A stretch of 64,000 bases of DNA from Variovorax paradoxus (GTDB lineage Bacteria; Pseudomonadota; Gammaproteobacteria; Burkholderiales; Burkholderiaceae_C): contig CP063167.1 of assembly GCA_016806145.1 (NCBI GenBank), positions 1,670,501 through 1,734,500 on the forward strand, read 5' to 3'. Position numbers and translations under genes: made by a program. Under the pieces are notes generated by a model, which was not told the DNA's origin, did no database searches, and was given only the letters and a program-made list of their open reading frames with translations. Positions 63,731 to 64,000 of the stretch are shown in pieces (the stretch's first letter is position 1; every line of letters begins with the position of its first letter).

Positions 63731-64000
63731 CGAAGCGTCCATGCTTGCCCGCGGGATTGGCGGACGAGGCCTCGACGTGCGCCTTGAGCATCGGCCGCAG
63801 CGCCACGATGGCCAGGAAGGCGGCGAACAGGTCCAGTCCCGCCACGGTGTAGAGCACGGTCGACCAGGTGCCGGTGGCCTCCATCATCAGGTTGCCGATG
63901 GGCACGAACAGAGCGCCGATGCCCTTGGCGCAGTACAGCACGCCGTAGATCTTGCCGATGTGCTTGGTGCCGAAGGCGTCGCCGGCCAGCGCGGAGAACA
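63717..64000 (-). CDS. OxlT-like MFS transporter, C-terminal part, cut by window edge
   Basis: About 94 C-terminal residues of a major facilitator transporter are visible, with its last helices (GIGALFVPIGNLMMEATGTW and LYTVAGLDLFAAFLAIVALR) and the motif AGDAFGTKHIGKIYGVLYCA, typical of the oxalate/formate antiporter (OxlT) type proteins. The beginning lies beyond position 64000. The gene ends just after LSE and is followed by an intrinsic terminator. Transport of a small carboxylate is likely. Confidence 0.82.
   Translation of the reverse strand, partial: FSALAGDAFGTKHIGKIYGVLYCAKGIGALFVPIGNLMMEATGTWSTVLYTVAGLDLFAAFLAIVALRPMLKAHVEASSANPAGKHGRFGLSE

Overview
The window is high-GC, gene-dense DNA with no tRNA, rRNA, CRISPR array, insertion sequence or prophage gene that I could recognise. 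Gene content (many LysR regulators, orphan and complete ABC importers, a TRAP transporter, a MexEF-OprN/BpeEF-OprC-type efflux operon, monomeric NADP isocitrate dehydrogenase) and codon use suggest a free-living betaproteobacterium of the Burkholderiales, most like Variovorax or another Comamonadaceae. This placement is inference from protein family resemblance; no database was searched. No gap between genes exceeds about 240 bases.

Layout. 1-3.4 kb: the N-terminal part of DNA polymerase II (polB) cut by the window edge, translationally coupled to a MocR-type regulator that diverges from an EamA-family exporter across a shared operator-like region. 3.4-6.3 kb: a ligand-binding protein without a signal peptide, an Asp-nucleophile alpha/beta hydrolase with a SnoaL-like partner, and a GNAT acetyltransferase. 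6.4-12.9 kb: an OmpR/TctE-type two-component system followed by a ferric-iron/sugar-phosphate type ABC importer with a fused permease. 12.9-18.3 kb: a GntR regulator diverging from a TRAP transporter, an RraA-like aldolase and 2-keto-3-deoxygluconate kinase, which reads as a sugar-acid uptake and catabolic operon. 18.3-21.8 kb: methionine gamma-lyase, an amidohydrolase and an orphan sulfonate-type binding protein with a divergent LysR. 21.8-28.1 kb: four LysR regulators around a pyridoxamine-oxidase-like flavoprotein/ferredoxin-reductase pair and a DsrE-like protein. 28.1-36.3 kb: an RND tripartite efflux operon ending in an old-yellow-enzyme homologue, with a divergent LysR. 36.4-39.6 kb: two glutathione S-transferases, a phytanoyl-CoA-dioxygenase-like enzyme and an AraC regulator.

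39.6-50.2 kb is a long minus-strand run: an amidohydrolase with a nitrate/sulfonate-type ABC importer, then a TauD-type dioxygenase with a sugar-type ABC importer. With the methionine gamma-lyase and the sulfonate-type binding protein upstream it suggests organosulfur scavenging, although substrates are inferred. 50.3-55.0 kb is a phosphonate uptake set (LysR, PhnD, PhnC, PhnE, iron-dependent alcohol dehydrogenase) without a C-P bond-cleaving enzyme in view. 55.0-57.2 kb holds a head-to-head pair of DJ-1/PfpI paralogues, one an exported lipoprotein and the other a GlxA-type AraC regulator. 57.2-64 kb carries an orphan lipoprotein, an exported glutaredoxin-like protein, an FAD monooxygenase, a DUF1161-like protein, monomeric isocitrate dehydrogenase, a NarL-type response regulator and the end of an OxlT-like MFS transporter.

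Most operons show ATGA/GTGA start-stop overlaps, and several convergent gene pairs share or abut stop codons. The most interesting points are the TauD plus sugar-ABC operon, the secreted DJ-1 paralogue, the REP-like triple hairpin inside an ABC operon, the OYE homologue with an altered active site, and the phosphonate import set.
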